The notes beneath the pieces were generated by a model. The model ran no database searches. It had not been told where the DNA came from and saw only the letters and a list, made by a program, of their open reading frames with translations. A DNA stretch of 64,000 bases from JBCAXA01 sp038534295 (GTDB lineage Bacteria > Pseudomonadota > Gammaproteobacteria > Steroidobacterales > Woeseiaceae): the NCBI GenBank assembly GCA_038534295.1, contig JBCAXA010000001.1, positions 124,001 through 188,000 of the forward strand, in the 5' to 3' direction. The position numbers and the translations under genes are program-made. This document shows, one piece after another, positions 62,563 through 64,000 of this stretch (position 1 is its first letter; each line of letters begins with the position of its first letter).

Positions 62563-63090
62563 CTAGCGACGTTCGAAGATCTTCTTTGCCGGCTGCCCCA
62601 TCGCGACGGTCTTTGGCGGCAGCGATTTCGTGACTAACGAGTTTGGCGCAACGATACAGTGGTCGCCAATTTCGACACCGTCTGTAATGGTACAGCCCGC
62701 GCCAATCCAAACATCGTTACCAATGGTTATTCCCTTTGTGGTTTTCTCTTGCTGGCATACAGGAATGTCCAACCGGTCGTACTTGTAATCATTGCCAATG
62801 ATCGACGTGTTCGGGCCGACCATACAGTAGTCACCAATCGCCACACCGGCCGCGTCGGCCGATATGAAGCATCCGGTGCCGATGCTGCAATGCTCACCGA
62901 TACTGAGCGGACCGTCATTCGCTTTAATTTTCGTGTACGAGCTGATCGCCGTCTTGCGGCCAATGCTTAGCCAGCGATTGACCTCAACTTCGGCACGCGG
63001 ACTGACCATGCATCGGTATTTGAAAACACATGTCGCCGTAATGACGATGCCCGGTACGAAAAAACGCTTGATGACCGTACCGATCTTCAC
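62563..63090 (-). CDS. hexapeptide-repeat acyltransferase (LbetaH)
   Basis: This 175-residue protein has a left-handed beta-helix. Repeats of [I/V]G-x4 type run through it: LSIGRKTAISS, LSIGEHCSIGTGCFISADAAGVAIGDYCMVGPN, and ITIGNDVWIGAGCTITDGVEIGDHCIVAPNSLV, which is the WbbJ/LacA-like end. It ends with AMGQPAKKIFERR. Such enzymes move acetyl or longer acyl groups to sugars. It starts three bases after the ACP gene, so the donor could be the acyl-ACP made in this operon. Confidence 0.85.
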   Translation of the reverse strand: MKIGTVIKRFFVPGIVITATCVFKYRCMVSPRAEVEVNRWLSIGRKTAISSYTKIKANDGPLSIGEHCSIGTGCFISADAAGVAIGDYCMVGPNTSIIGNDYKYDRLDIPVCQQEKTTKGITIGNDVWIGAGCTITDGVEIGDHCIVAPNSLVTKSLPPKTVAMGQPAKKIFERR

Positions 63091-63093
63091 GGC

Positions 63094-63321
63094 TTACGCA
63101 GTCCGCTGCGCGAGCAGAGCTTCAATATCTGCGACGGTCTGAATGTTCTCGATTTCATCCATTGTGAATTTCACCGAGAAACTCTCTTCGAGCGCAGTTA
63201 TCAACCTGAGGTGGCTCAACGAATCCCAACGATCGTCTTCGGTTCTCGTCAGCGTCGGCACAATCTCCGTTGCGCCAATTCCAGTTGCGTCGGCCAACAA
63301 TCCAACAACAGTCTCATTCAT
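63094..63321 (-). CDS. acyl carrier protein
   Basis: This 75-residue carrier has the phosphopantetheine Ser in DSLSHLRLITALEESF (DSL motif) and the ACP helix order. It is shorter and less acidic than the housekeeping AcpP, consistent with a pathway-dedicated carrier. The ATG at 63321 follows AAGGGC and overlaps the FkbH-like stop by eight bases; a TTG at 63336 is less likely. Confidence 0.88.
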   Translation of the reverse strand: MNETVVGLLADATGIGATEIVPTLTRTEDDRWDSLSHLRLITALEESFSVKFTMDEIENIQTVADIEALLAQRTA

Positions 63322-64000
63322 GGTCTTGCCCTTCAAACAACACAGTTATTCCCGGCGTAGGTAGTTTGTTACTGTCCGAGGCTGATAAAACGTAATCCAC
63401 TTCACCTGCCTCTGTACGATTTGCGACAGTGAATCCCTGGCGTTCAAAAAAATCGACGGCTGGCTTGTTCTTTTTGGTTGGCAGGTAGCGCGCTGTCATT
63501 TTCGTAACACCGCGTTCAGTAAACGCTTGCGCCTTCACGAGGTTCGTTGCTGCTGTCTCGATACCGCGACCCAGAGCCCGACAACTCATAACAAAGCTGT
63601 CGATTGCGGCCGCTCCATTTTTTAAGCGTAACAGGCACACACCGATGAGACCGAGATCGCCAAACTTGTCCGCCGCACGAATGGTGTAAAGCGCCGTATC
63701 CTCGGCAGCAATAAACGATTCCACGTCCGTTGTGCTGTAGCGAATCGTCGTGACATTGAATTGATTGGTTTTCGTGAAAAGCTGAGTCACCCGGGCCACG
63801 TCGCTGGTCGCTGCTTGCGCGATCTCGACACGCGTATCCAAACTCTCGAGAAACGTATCGAGATCTCCGACTGACTTCTGTAGCTCCTCGCGCTTGAAAT
63901 TCTCCGCATATTGCTCGGTCTTGCGCGCATCTTCGGCGGTCAGACGCAGCTTATCGAAGTCCGGGAGATCATAAAGGAAATCGGCAAGGATGGACGGATC
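63314..64000 (-). CDS. FkbH-like protein (HAD-IIIC), C-terminal part
   Basis: The open frame runs off the window end, so only the last 228 residues are seen. The region FLYDLPDFDKLRLTAEDARKTEQY, then the GNAT-like domain VTQLFTKTNQFNVTTIRY, FGDLGLIGVCLLRL, IDSFVMSCRALGRGIE and TARYLPTKKNKPAVDFFERQGF, is the C-terminal half of FkbH proteins. FkbH takes the glyceryl group of 1,3-bisphosphoglycerate, removes phosphate with its HAD domain, and loads it on ACP. The HAD half lies beyond the window. An internal TTG at 63841 is not a real start. Confidence 0.85.
   Translation of the reverse strand, partial: DPSILADFLYDLPDFDKLRLTAEDARKTEQYAENFKREELQKSVGDLDTFLESLDTRVEIAQAATSDVARVTQLFTKTNQFNVTTIRYSTTDVESFIAAEDTALYTIRAADKFGDLGLIGVCLLRLKNGAAAIDSFVMSCRALGRGIETAATNLVKAQAFTERGVTKMTARYLPTKKNKPAVDFFERQGFTVANRTEAGEVDYVLSASDSNKLPTPGITVLFEGQDHE

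Overview
The window is a GC-rich, densely coded chromosomal segment from a heterotrophic gammaproteobacterium. This placement rests on gene content: the GlrK/QseG/GlrR triad, two TonB-dependent receptors, paired bfd/bfr, a DusA-type synthase, a branched-chain ketoacid dehydrogenase, IcmF, and a PEP-CTERM-type regulator (PrsR) with a VPLPA-type sorting-signal protein. A marine or sediment lineage related to Woeseiaceae or similar groups is plausible but was not tested. There is no transposase, integrase, CRISPR array or rRNA.

Layout. Positions 1-8.7 kb hold housekeeping and central metabolism: the end of GTP-type PEP carboxykinase, an FHA-linked class III cyclase, dusA, an aldo/keto reductase, an S41-type protease and sdaA. 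From 8.7 to 15.25 kb lies a tight four-gene operon (acyl-CoA dehydrogenase, BtuF-like protein without signal peptide, TetR regulator, IcmF B12 mutase). Its promoter carries a perfect palindrome between -35 and -10. From 15.3 to 20.8 kb lies a second tight operon that looks like aminolipid synthesis and transport: a START-like periplasmic protein, an OlsB-like N-acyltransferase, a PlsC/OlsA-like acyltransferase, a DinB-like protein, and an 842-residue fusion of alpha/beta hydrolase, DedA/VTT membrane domain and ATP-grasp. From 21.3 to 29.8 kb an Lrp regulator, a lone XdhC and a TonB receptor diverge from a PrnB-like (heme dioxygenase superfamily) gene and the E1alpha/E1beta/E2 genes of branched-chain ketoacid dehydrogenase.

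From 29.8 to 38.4 kb come a YbdK/N-formylglutamate amidohydrolase pair, a four-PAS GAF-GGDEF-EAL protein with a GGDQF site, and a lipoprotein metallopeptidase pair. From 38.6 to 45 kb come galE, glrK-qseG-glrR and prsR, the last followed by a small ADP-ribosyltransferase-like protein. From 45.2 to 46.3 kb are bfd with a Fur-like box, bfr, tRNA-Ala and tRNA-Glu. After tRNA-Glu there is a 0.6-kb array of three hairpin-rich repeats with terminators. From 47 to 56.8 kb are a PhlG-like hydrolase with a Crp/Fnr-type regulator, two unknown envelope proteins, a second TonB receptor, a RipA-like membrane protein, purU, a VPLPA-CTERM protein, gltX and an Fn3-like lipoprotein.

From 57.3 kb to the end is a single minus-strand operon that looks like surface polysaccharide synthesis: FkbH-like protein (cut by the window edge), acyl carrier protein, hexapeptide acyltransferase, MaoC-hotdog-SDR fusion, sulfotransferase, flippase and a secreted glycoside hydrolase-like protein. 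Together these suggest a sulfated polysaccharide decorated with an acyl group built on a dedicated carrier protein. The prsR gene and the VPLPA-CTERM protein suggest that the genome has an exosortase system linked to such polysaccharides.
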